Shown here in pieces: positions 7,453 through 14,522 of a stretch of 25,819 bases of DNA. Location: the IMG/VR virus record IMGVR_UViG_3300034375_003795, positions 1 to 25,819 of that record. One strand, written 5' to 3'. Every line of letters starts with the position of its first letter. Positions within the stretch are counted from its first letter, which is position 1. The notes below the pieces were generated by a model. The model was given only the letters and a program-made list of their open reading frames with translations. It was not told where the DNA came from and searched no databases. This DNA is from a virus. The translations under genes and the position numbers were made by a program.

Positions 7453-7457
7453 CCTCA
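7443..7457 (+). other. Small hairpin at the endolysin stop codon
   Basis: TGAGGC and GCCTCA can pair into a 6-bp stem with a GTA loop that spans the TAG stop at 7450-7452. No T-run follows, so it is not a typical intrinsic terminator; it might modulate mRNA stability or be chance. Confidence 0.25.
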
Positions 7458-7477
7458 AGACTACAAAGGTGAGTTAA

Positions 7478-7783
7478 ATGACTACGCTTGTATCTACCAC
7501 GATCTCGACCGACGACACCTTCACCGATGCGGTGCGGCTGGAGGGGTACTTCAATGTGTCCATTCAGTCCGGTGGCTCCTTCACCACCGCAACGACTGTG
7601 ACTGTGCAGCGCAGCATCGACAATTCCACTTGGTATGACGTTGATGACTTCACTACGCCCACGGAGGATTACGGCTTTGAGCCTGAGCTGATGTGGTACA
7701 GGATCGGTGTGAAGAGTGGTAATCTTAATGCTGGCGAATCAGTTGTGGTACGCATTGGCCGCGAAGACGAAGACCGGCATTGA
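7478..7783 (+). CDS. Small beta-rich phage protein (101 aa), probable virion decoration or structural protein
   Basis: AAAGGTGAG at 7465-7473 precedes the ATG. The sequence alternates short hydrophobic strands with Thr/Ser/Asp turns (VRLEGYFNVSIQSGG, TTVTVQRSIDNSTWYDVDD, MWYRIGVKSGN, GESVVVRIGRE). This is the pattern of a single immunoglobulin-like or jelly-roll domain, with the 'V-Q-R-S-x-D-x-x-x-W-x-D' core seen in many small phage structural proteins. It has no membrane segment and lies inside the lysis cassette, which is an odd place unless it is a virion protein. Function beyond 'structural-type beta domain' cannot be given. Confidence 0.68.
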   Translation: MTTLVSTTISTDDTFTDAVRLEGYFNVSIQSGGSFTTATTVTVQRSIDNSTWYDVDDFTTPTEDYGFEPELMWYRIGVKSGNLNAGESVVVRIGREDEDRH

Positions 7784-7795
7784 GGAGCCTGAACC

Positions 7796-8020
7796 GTGGA
7801 AGACATCACCCACCGCGAGATTTATGACCGGCTGGTCGAAGTTGAATCAAAAGTCGATAAGCTCGACGAGAAAACCGACGCAGTAGTAAACGCGTTTGAA
7901 GCGGCGACGGGTGCTTTTGTGGTACTTGAGTTCCTCGGAAAACTGGCAAAGCCACTCTTGTGGATTGCTGGCCTCTCAGCGGCAGCAGTCGCTGCCTTTG
8001 AAAACATTAAGTTTCGCTAA
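7796..8020 (+). CDS. XhlA-like small membrane protein (74 aa), holin-associated candidate
   Basis: The start is GTG at 7796 with GAGGAG at 7782-7787, eight bases before it. The layout is that of haemolysin XhlA-type phage proteins: an N-terminal coiled coil with acidic/basic heptads (residues 5-30, IYDRLVEVESKVDKLDEKTD), then a C-terminal membrane helix (about 52-68, KPLLWIAGLSAAAVAAF), then a short basic end (NIKFR). XhlA proteins work with holins in host lysis, which fits the neighbouring holin and endolysin. Similar topology also occurs in other small phage membrane proteins, so the family call is moderate. Confidence 0.6.
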   Translation: MEDITHREIYDRLVEVESKVDKLDEKTDAVVNAFEAATGAFVVLEFLGKLAKPLLWIAGLSAAAVAAFENIKFR

Positions 8021-8032
8021 GGAGCGACTCCC

Positions 8033-8182
8033 ATGATGAAGAAAAAGCCCGGTATGAAGCCTAAGTCCTACCAAAGAGGTGGCATGGTCACGAAGAACAA
8101 GCCGTTCAAGACCTGTGCCTCCTGCCCCACCCCCGCCAAGTGCAAGCGAGCAGGCAAGTGCGCTAAGCGTGCTAGCGCCTAA
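8033..8182 (+). CDS. 49-aa Lys-rich, four-cysteine miniprotein, possible metal- or nucleic-acid-binding protein
   Basis: The frame starts eight bases after AAGGAG (8019-8024), which overlaps the previous stop, and ends 21 bases before the nozzle gene. The first half is strongly basic (MMKKKPGMKPKSYQRGG); a GGMVTKNKPFKT segment links to a cysteine cluster. The four Cys lie at residues 28, 31, 37 and 43 (C-x2-C-x5-C-x5-C), interleaved with Lys, Arg and Pro. About one third of residues are Lys or Arg. The spacing could bind one zinc ion or form disulphides; the charge suggests DNA or RNA binding, perhaps as a packaged core protein. I recall similar Lys/Cys-rich mini-ORFs in aquatic phages, all of unknown role. 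Confidence 0.6.
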   Translation: MMKKKPGMKPKSYQRGGMVTKNKPFKTCASCPTPAKCKRAGKCAKRASA

Positions 8183-8203
8183 AGGCTCCGCCTAGGAGTT
8201 GCC

Positions 8204-10630
8204 ATGTCGGGCGTCAAAATCACAAGATTTTTGGGTAAGGCGCCAAAGATTTCTTCGGAGCTTTTGCCCGACACGGCAGCGCAGGTAGCCAGCAACTGCA
8301 AGCTGTACTCTGGGGATTTGATCCCCTACCCGGAGCCGGTGGTTGTCGATAACCTCAATCGCACCGGCCCGATCAAAACCCTCTATGTGCTGCGCGACCC
8401 GAGTACGGGCGATCTTGCGTGGTTGTCCTGGGCCACAGATGTGGACATCGCCGTCGCGACGGCAAACGACAACGACGAGCAGCGCTTCTACTACACGGGC
8501 GACGGGGTTCCGAAGGTCAGTAATTACCTCCTTGCCACGACCGGGGCTCCGCCCTATCCCGTGGATTATTACGAGCTAGGCCTTCCTGTCCCGCCCGACA
8601 CGGCGACTCTGACCACCAGTGCAGCGACTTTTACCACCAAGGCCACGGCGACCTACGCTCGGGATGCGGGCAGCATCGCCACTATCGTGACCTCGACACC
8701 CCACGGCTTGCGTACTGGCAATACGATCTCTGTCACCGGCTTCAGCTACCTCACGGGTACTTACAACCAAGCCGGTACGACGACCATCACGGTGACGCTC
8801 ACGGCTCACGGCCTGTCTAACGGCGCCTCGGTTACGCTGGACTTCACCTCGGGCACGGCGACCGATGGCACCTTCGTCATTTCCAACGTGACGGCTAACA
8901 CCTTCGACATCACCGCCGATGTGGCGGCGACCACCAGCGGCAACGTCAACTGGAACATCAGCAACTTCAACACCTCCGGGTCCATCGTGACGGTCGTCAA
9001 CAGCACGACTTTCACCTACTTCAGCCCCGGTTTTGCAGTTACGACCACGGCCTACACCGATGGCCGCGTTGAGCTTGGGGGCCTTACCCAGTCTCGGACC
9101 TATGTGTTCACTTGGTTCACGCCCTGGGAAGAAGAGTCCATCGCCTCCAAACCCTCAGCAACTTTGTACGAGAAGGAAGGGGTTACCGTTACCGTGAGTA
9201 ACATGCCCACGGCGCCGCCGTCTGGGCAGAACTTTGTGCGTGGTGTACGGCTCTACCGCACGATCACCTCCACGGCGGGTACGGAGTATTTCCGCCTGCA
9301 GACTCTGTGGTTCCCCACGGCCCTGCTCACTGTGCAGCGCACGAGCAACGTATCGCGTGTAACCCTGCTGTACCCGCACAACTTCGGCATCGGTGATCGC
9401 TTCAAGATCAGTGGCTGCACGGACGCCACCTTCGACATCACCGGCGGGATCGTTACGGACCTCATCGACGACAACACCTTTGAGTACGCGCAGGTTGCTG
9501 CGGATGTGCCGTCTACGAGCGTGGGTGCTGGCACCCTGTACCATGATGTGTCTGAAAACCCGCCGACCACGGCGGCGCGCTACTGGGGTGATTCGACCTA
9601 CGACTTCACGGACGACTTCGACTCCTTGGCACTTACGGACATTCTGGCTTCGGACGAGTACGACCCGCCCCCGGATAATCTTGAGGGTCTGACGACCATC
9701 CAGAACAACATCCTCGCGGGCTTTGTGGGCAACCAGTTGTACTTCAGCGAGCTGGGCCTGCCGCACGCGTGGCCCCGTCGCTACGTCGAAACCATCGAAC
9801 ACGACATTGTGGGCCTCGCCGCCATCAGCGGCTCCGTGCTGGTGCTGACGGATTCCTATCCCTACATTGCCACCGGCTCCGATCCGGCCAATATGTCGGT
9901 CTCGCGCATCGACGTTCAGTACCCCTGCCTCAACCGCAGGAGCATCGTGAATATGGGCTACGGGGTGGTGTACTCCACCCACGATGGGCTGGCGATGTAT
10001 TCGCCCAGCGCAGGCCCGCAGATCATCACCAAGTTTCTCTACAATAACGACACTTGGGAAACGGCCCTCGATCCGGCCACGATCATCGCCGAGTATTACG
10101 GTGAGAACTATTTTGCCTCCCACTCTACGGGGGCTTTCGTCTTTGAGCAGGACACCAAGGTCGGTGGGTTCTTTGTTGACACGGACGTAACATTTACTGC
10201 GTCGTTCTTCGACACGGTGGGTGGCAAGCTGTACTTTGTCTCGGGCACGAACGGCGACGTTTACCTCTGGGATGAGCTTACCCAGCCCAGCAAGACCATG
10301 ACTTGGAAGTCCAAGACCATCAAGACTGCGGACATGATTAACCTCGGCGCAGCGCGGGTCATTGCGGACTACAGCACGGTCACCTCGACCTGGGACTTGG
10401 ATACGCAGCAGTGGGAGTCGGCGCTTACCAACTGGAACTCCGCCGATGAGATCACCTTCAATCTGTGGGTGGACAAGCAGCTTGAGTACACCACGACCGT
10501 AAACGACACGAATGTTTTCCGTATGCCCAGCGGCTACCGCTCGGACACCTTTGAGGTTTCTGTTGAGGGCAACGTCCGGGTTCGGGCAATCCACCTTGCA
10601 CAGACGCCCACAGGGCTCAGGCAGGCATAA
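8204..10630 (+). CDS. Nozzle / tail tubular protein B-like structural protein (808 aa)
   Basis: The likely role is the distal tail tube (nozzle) of a short-tailed phage. The length is close to T7 gp12 (about 794 aa). The N-terminus (ISSELLPDTAAQVASNCKLYSG, then DLIPYPEP) has the 'all-proteins-then-Asn, gain-of-strand' entry typical of nozzle-like proteins. The second half is beta-propeller-like, with strands such as NNILAGFVGNQLYFSELG, AISGSVLVLTDSYPYIATG, MGYGVVYSTHDGLAMYSP and GGKLYFVSGTNGDVYLWDE. Three inserted beta repeats with a 'hydrophobic-x-PHGL-x-x-G' core occur near residues 160, 195 and 382. TAGGAG at 8193-8198 precedes the ATG. The next gene overlaps its stop (TAATG). The family assignment is by architecture, not by search. 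Confidence 0.6.
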   Translation: MSGVKITRFLGKAPKISSELLPDTAAQVASNCKLYSGDLIPYPEPVVVDNLNRTGPIKTLYVLRDPSTGDLAWLSWATDVDIAVATANDNDEQRFYYTGDGVPKVSNYLLATTGAPPYPVDYYELGLPVPPDTATLTTSAATFTTKATATYARDAGSIATIVTSTPHGLRTGNTISVTGFSYLTGTYNQAGTTTITVTLTAHGLSNGASVTLDFTSGTATDGTFVISNVTANTFDITADVAATTSGNVNWNISNFNTSGSIVTVVNSTTFTYFSPGFAVTTTAYTDGRVELGGLTQSRTYVFTWFTPWEEESIASKPSATLYEKEGVTVTVSNMPTAPPSGQNFVRGVRLYRTITSTAGTEYFRLQTLWFPTALLTVQRTSNVSRVTLLYPHNFGIGDRFKISGCTDATFDITGGIVTDLIDDNTFEYAQVAADVPSTSVGAGTLYHDVSENPPTTAARYWGDSTYDFTDDFDSLALTDILASDEYDPPPDNLEGLTTIQNNILAGFVGNQLYFSELGLPHAWPRRYVETIEHDIVGLAAISGSVLVLTDSYPYIATGSDPANMSVSRIDVQYPCLNRRSIVNMGYGVVYSTHDGLAMYSPSAGPQIITKFLYNNDTWETALDPATIIAEYYGENYFASHSTGAFVFEQDTKVGGFFVDTDVTFTASFFDTVGGKLYFVSGTNGDVYLWDELTQPSKTMTWKSKTIKTADMINLGAARVIADYSTVTSTWDLDTQQWESALTNWNSADEITFNLWVDKQLEYTTTVNDTNVFRMPSGYRSDTFEVSVEGNVRVRAIHLAQTPTGLRQA

Positions 10631-10989
10631 TGGCTTCCTTACGCACTCGTTTCGCAGCCGTCCCCAACGTACCCACAGCGGGCCTAAGCTCCCTTGAGTT
10701 TGCTCTGCTCAACGCCCTGAAAGAGAACGTAGAACTTCTTATCGGTTCTCGGAACGAGCCGGACGGCGGCAGTCGGGCGCTTACTAAAGCATCAGTTGGC
10801 TTGACGACTGTGCCTACGCAGAACTTGCGGCGCGTGACGGCAGAGGGGGTTGGGTTTACAATTAGTGGTGTCGAGGTAGCGTCGCTGGAAGATTTCGGGA
10901 AACTTGTCGTCAACGTACAGACTCTTGCGAACGATGTTGCGGCACTGAACGAAACGCTCAACACGCTGATACAGAATCTTCGGAGCTAG
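10630..10989 (+). CDS. Small helical phage protein (119 aa), probable virion component
   Basis: The start overlaps the nozzle stop (TAATG at 10628-10632). The protein has an Ala/Pro N-terminus, an amphipathic helix (SSLEFALLNALKENVELLIG, residues about 20-39), a Thr/Val-rich middle that looks like beta strands (GVGFTISGVEVASL) and a C-terminal heptad-like helix rich in Leu, Asn and Val (about 88-117) that could trimerise. No membrane segment. Small proteins of this kind between nozzle and internal-protein genes are usually minor virion or fibre-docking proteins, but I do not recognise a named family. Confidence 0.65.
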   Translation: MASLRTRFAAVPNVPTAGLSSLEFALLNALKENVELLIGSRNEPDGGSRALTKASVGLTTVPTQNLRRVTAEGVGFTISGVEVASLEDFGKLVVNVQTLANDVAALNETLNTLIQNLRS

Positions 10990-10991
10990 CT

Positions 10992-11792
10992 ATGTATAAG
11001 ACGGATTCCATGGACCTGCCAGCCTCGCTATCGAATATGCTGAATGTTGGCGGTACGCCTGCAGCTCCGATGGCTGGTATTAACCCCGCGCCTTCTGGGC
11101 TTTCTTCGGCTATGACTGGGCAGCAGTCCATGATCCCGTCCTACCAAGCGGGTGGGATGATTGGTCCTGGCGGTACGCCTCGTCCTCCTATGCCGCAGCA
11201 AAGCGGAATGGGTGTGGGTGTGTCGGCTGCTGGGCCGCAAGGCCCCATGCCCCCGCAGATGATTGAGTCGCAGCTCAATCAGTTCATGCGTCAGAACCCG
11301 CAGCAGGTTGCCCAGATTCGCCAAGTGATGATGCAGGCCATGCAGCAGGGGCAGTTCACGCAGGAAGAACTCAACATGCTGGGGCAGTTGGCACAGGTGG
11401 CCGTGCAGAATCCGTCGATGTATCCCTATGTGCGTCGCTTCGCCATTCAGCAGGGGATTTTGTCTGAGCAGGAAATGCCTCAGCAGTTCGATCAGGGGCT
11501 GCTCTTTGTGATCCTCCTGGCCGCTCGCGCCTTCCAGCAAGATATGGGTGGTCAGAACATGATGCAGGGCGGTTCGCCCCGCATGGCCGGTGGTCCTTCC
11601 GTGACCCCGGCGCAAGTAACCAGTGGTGCTCCCTCCATGGCAATGGGCGGTACGGTGCCTGATTCCAAGAAGTCAGATGGTTCGGTGCTTATCAACGCTC
11701 ACGAAGGTGAGTATGTGATCCCGAGGAACGTGGTCGAGATGAAGGGCAAAGAGTTCTTCGACAATCTCGTTGAAAAGTACAAGGACCGATAG
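10992..11792 (+). CDS. Met/Gln/Pro-rich internal virion-type protein (266 aa)
   Basis: GGAG at 10982-10985 precedes the ATG by six bases. Residues 1-85 are low-complexity (Gly, Pro, Met, Ala, Ser). Residues about 88-170 are helical and Gln/Met-rich (SQLNQFMRQNPQQVAQIRQV, LNMLGQLAQVAVQNPSMYP). A second flexible part follows, then a conserved-looking C-terminus: AHEGEYVIPRNVVEMKGKEF at residues 236-255. The 'H-x-G-E-[FY]-V-I-P' motif recurs at the end of phage virion and tail-associated proteins. The gene is the first of four that look like a set of internal core or ejection proteins. The exact role is not known. Confidence 0.62.
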   Translation: MYKTDSMDLPASLSNMLNVGGTPAAPMAGINPAPSGLSSAMTGQQSMIPSYQAGGMIGPGGTPRPPMPQQSGMGVGVSAAGPQGPMPPQMIESQLNQFMRQNPQQVAQIRQVMMQAMQQGQFTQEELNMLGQLAQVAVQNPSMYPYVRRFAIQQGILSEQEMPQQFDQGLLFVILLAARAFQQDMGGQNMMQGGSPRMAGGPSVTPAQVTSGAPSMAMGGTVPDSKKSDGSVLINAHEGEYVIPRNVVEMKGKEFFDNLVEKYKDR

Positions 11793-11801
11793 GGGGCTAC
11801 C

Positions 11802-14519
11802 ATGGGTGGTTTTAACTTCAATCTTCCGGGCTTGAATCTCAATGCGCGGGATATTCAGGAAGGCGTAGCCAGACTCCAAAGAGCTGGACAGCTACCCGTT
11901 CAACAGCCTATTCCACAAACGGTTGCACCGATTGCTGCTGCCACTCCGGCGCGTGTGAATACCGGCGCTCTCCCGGCGAGGGATTTTGCCCCTAATGTTC
12001 CGGGTGCGGGTACGGCGTTTGACCCCACGACCATGACTTCTACGCCCAGCATTCCGCCTGCTGCGCAAGAGTTTGCGCCTTTTGAACCTGTCTTTACTGG
12101 GACGGCGGCATTGGAGTTCACTGGTGAGCGCGATTTCGATTCAATTATTCAGGACGCAAGAGACCAGCAAAGTTCGACCCAATTCCAGCAGTATCTTAGA
12201 GAACAAAAGGCTGCTGGAAACCCTCAGTATCAGGATTGGATTTATGGCCTGCCCGGTGGCAAGCCCGGCGTTATCGAAGTAGGCGTCAATGATGAGGGAA
12301 CCAGGGGGGAGTTCTACGAGGTAATTCCCTATAGCACCCCGGAAGAATATCGAGCCGCTTATAATAAATGGCGCTCCACCCCACGGCCACCTGAGTCTTG
12401 GAGAGATCAAAGAAGCGGTTTTGGCCTTAAAGAAATTCTCAGTATTGCTGCCAGTATCGCAATTCCCGTCGCCGCTCCCGCCATTGCAGGTGCTTTGGCT
12501 ACCTCTACAGGTATTGCCGCTCTCGGCGGTACTGCAGGTGCTGCGCTCACGGGTGCTGCCCTCGGCGCTGGTAAAGCCGCTGCGTTCGATGAAGATATTG
12601 GTACGGGTGCTCTGCTTGGTGGTGTGAGTGGTGGTGTAGCCGGTGCGCTACAAGGTGCAGGCGCTGCAGGTGGTGCCGCCGCAGGCGGACCTCAGCCGTT
12701 GACCATGGCAGAACTTGTTGGTGGAACTTCGCCCGCTGCTGGAACGGTCAATATCGGCGCCGGTCTTCCCGGCGGTAGCCTTGCGGCTGCTGCACCCAGC
12801 ATCACGGCTGGTGCGCCCTTAACTGCAGCCAATGTCTTTGGCGGTGCTCCCGGCGCCACGGGCGGTCTGAATGTCGGCCTTGTGGATACGCTTACGCAGC
12901 AGGCCGCTGCTAATCTTACGGGTGCTGCCGCAGCCGGTGCTCCTTTGACCGCTGTCGCCCCTGGGGCAGTGAATCTTGGTGCTGGCCTTGCTCCTGATAT
13001 TGCTGCTGCCTTGCCTGGGCCTGCGACCACTACGCTGGCGCCTCTTGCGCCGACTGGCACTCAGACTTTTGTGGAGCCCACCAGCGCTATCGACATTACG
13101 GCAGGTGCAGGCACCGCTCCTGGGGTTGACGCTGGGGCTGTGGATATTACGGCGGGCTTGCCCGGCGGCGACCTAACCGGCGGTCTTCCTGTTGTCGATC
13201 CTAATGCGCCTCTAACGCCTGCAGTTTTGGGTGGTGGTGCTGCAGCAGGTGGTGTGAACATTACGGCGGGCTTGCCCGGCGGCAGCTTGACTGGCGGCCT
13301 CCCTGGCGTCGATATTGCTACGGGTATTACCCCTGCGTTTGTTGGTGCCGGTGGCGCCACGGGCGGTATGAACACTGCACTTGTTGACCAACTCACGCAG
13401 CAAGCCACAGACAATCTTGTTGGTACTGCAACTGGTGTCGATACGATAGCTGGCGGTGGTGGCGGAATTGGTACGAGTCTTGGCGGCGGTGGGGCAGCAG
13501 GCGGGGCAGGTGCCGGAGGCGGAGCAGGAACGGGCACTACCGCAGGCGGAGCAGGAACGGGCACTACCGCAGGCGGAGCAGGTGCCGGAGGCGCAGGAAG
13601 CGGTGCCATTGAGGAAATCGTTGTGACTGGGCAGATGCCGTCCGGCCTTGACACTGGATTAGTTGGCCCCGTTGTCGCTGGCGGCGCTCTTGGTGGTGGC
13701 GCGGCTGTCCTTGCTGGTGGAGGCGGCGGCGGAGCTGGAGGTTCTGAAGGTACGGGCACAGATGGTACGGGCACAGATGGTACGGGCACAGATGGTACAG
13801 GAGCTGGAGGCGCCGTAGCCGGTGGAGCAGCCGGTGGAGCAGCAGCCGGTGGTATTGGCGAGTACCTAGGAAACGTAGGCGAAGGACTTGTCAGCGGCGT
13901 AGCCGAAGCACTCAGTGCTGAAAACATTGCCGATCTGATCCTGCGCGGTGCGGGTGCCCTTGCCATTGACGCCCTTTCCGGTGGCGGTGACGGTGGTGCT
14001 TCCGCCCTGGCCGGTCTATCTGCTGAGGAGCAGGCTCTGGTCCTTGAAATGCGGAACGAGCTGGCTGACCTACGAGAGCAGAACGCCAACCTCTTCAACC
14101 AGCGGCTGCAGCAAGCCTACGCCCTCATCGGGGATGTGGACTACTTTGACCCCGAATACTTCGGTCTCCAGAGTGCGCGTCGCGCCCAGCTCCAAGCGGC
14201 ACGGGCCAAGCAAGCTGGCCTCCGGGGTCTAACAGGTGAAGAGCGCGCAGCAGAAGAACGCCGCTTTGATCTTGAGACTGGCCGTTCTGCTGGTACGGCG
14301 TATGATGTGGGCTATGGCACTGGCCTTGAAGCTCGCACGCGGGCTCGCCAAGCAGGTATTGAAGCGATGCCTACGTTCTACCCGTCTGCCCTGTCTGAGT
14401 TGAGCACGATCCAAGACATCTACCGAGGTGGTTCGGCACGGGCAGCATTGGCAGCAGAAGCACGGCGGCAAAACACGGCTGGCCTATTCGGCAATATCTT
14501 CGGTACACAAGGGAGCTAA
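11802..14519 (+). CDS. Gly/Ala-rich repeat-containing internal virion-type protein (905 aa)
   Basis: AGGGGGC at 11791-11796 precedes the ATG. The protein starts GGFNFNLPGLNLNARDIQEG, has a folded part to about residue 215 and then a Gly/Ala hydrophobic stretch (IAASIAIPVAAPAIAGALA, about 210-290) that could insert in a membrane. Residues 310-690 are built of degenerate repeats (see the repeat entries). The C-terminus (about 740-905) is well-composed helical: a coiled coil (ALVLEMRNELADLREQ), then GDVDYFDPEYFGLQSARRAQ and further Arg/Ala helices ending NIFGTQGS. This layout resembles ejected core proteins of short-tailed phages. No enzymatic motif was found. Confidence 0.62.
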   Translation: MGGFNFNLPGLNLNARDIQEGVARLQRAGQLPVQQPIPQTVAPIAAATPARVNTGALPARDFAPNVPGAGTAFDPTTMTSTPSIPPAAQEFAPFEPVFTGTAALEFTGERDFDSIIQDARDQQSSTQFQQYLREQKAAGNPQYQDWIYGLPGGKPGVIEVGVNDEGTRGEFYEVIPYSTPEEYRAAYNKWRSTPRPPESWRDQRSGFGLKEILSIAASIAIPVAAPAIAGALATSTGIAALGGTAGAALTGAALGAGKAAAFDEDIGTGALLGGVSGGVAGALQGAGAAGGAAAGGPQPLTMAELVGGTSPAAGTVNIGAGLPGGSLAAAAPSITAGAPLTAANVFGGAPGATGGLNVGLVDTLTQQAAANLTGAAAAGAPLTAVAPGAVNLGAGLAPDIAAALPGPATTTLAPLAPTGTQTFVEPTSAIDITAGAGTAPGVDAGAVDITAGLPGGDLTGGLPVVDPNAPLTPAVLGGGAAAGGVNITAGLPGGSLTGGLPGVDIATGITPAFVGAGGATGGMNTALVDQLTQQATDNLVGTATGVDTIAGGGGGIGTSLGGGGAAGGAGAGGGAGTGTTAGGAGTGTTAGGAGAGGAGSGAIEEIVVTGQMPSGLDTGLVGPVVAGGALGGGAAVLAGGGGGGAGGSEGTGTDGTGTDGTGTDGTGAGGAVAGGAAGGAAAGGIGEYLGNVGEGLVSGVAEALSAENIADLILRGAGALAIDALSGGGDGGASALAGLSAEEQALVLEMRNELADLREQNANLFNQRLQQAYALIGDVDYFDPEYFGLQSARRAQLQAARAKQAGLRGLTGEERAAEERRFDLETGRSAGTAYDVGYGTGLEARTRARQAGIEAMPTFYPSALSELSTIQDIYRGGSARAALAAEARRQNTAGLFGNIFGTQGS
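12747..12940 (+). repeat. Protein-level repeat copy 1 in the 905-aa protein
   Basis: Residues about 316-379 begin VNIGAGLPGGSLAAAAPS, continue with GGAPGATGGLNVGLVDTLTQQ and end near NLTGAAAAG. The same order of motifs returns at 13254-13436, so this is a degenerate duplication of roughly 62 residues. Confidence 0.7.
13254..13436 (+). repeat. Protein-level repeat copy 2 in the 905-aa protein
   Basis: Residues about 485-545 begin VNITAGLPGGSLTGGLPG, then GAGGATGGMNTALVDQLTQQ, then NLVGTATG, matching copy 1 at 12747-12940. A shorter third piece (VDITAGLPGGDLTGGLP) lies at about 13140-13195. At the DNA level a 24-base block around ATTACGGCGGGCTTG is shared between the 13147 and 13260 areas, which shows recent duplication. 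Confidence 0.72.
13518..13571 (+). repeat. Tandem repeat, 2 exact copies of 27 bp
   Basis: Copy one is 13518-13544 and copy two 13545-13571, identical base for base; a third copy begins at 13572 and then diverges. Each codes for a Gly/Ala/Thr nine-residue unit (GGAGTGTTA). It probably arose by slippage within the 905-aa gene. Confidence 0.85.
13749..13793 (+). repeat. Tandem repeat, 3 exact copies of 15 bp
   Basis: The unit GGTACGGGCACAGAT occurs three times in a row (13749, 13764, 13779), followed by a diverged fourth copy. It codes for GTGTD three times, an acidic Gly/Thr linker in the 905-aa protein. Copy number may vary between related phages. Confidence 0.88.
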
Positions 14520-14522
14520 ATC

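Noticed and set aside
7443-7457. Hairpin after the endolysin as an intrinsic terminator
   Set aside because: The stem is only 6 bp and no T-run follows; the operon continues with closely spaced genes.
9155-10594. 479-codon minus-strand open frame opposite the nozzle gene
   Set aside because: It is a mirror frame of a GC-rich, codon-biased gene; the product is low-complexity in Val, Arg, Gly and His and has no recognisable domain or ribosome binding site context.
13749-13793. Short direct repeats as a CRISPR array
   Set aside because: There are no spacers; the units are contiguous, in frame and code for GTGTD linkers.
13061-14098. 345-codon minus-strand frame rich in Pro and Ala
   Set aside because: It is the antisense of Gly/Ala repeats in the 905-aa gene, which automatically gives Pro/Ala codons.
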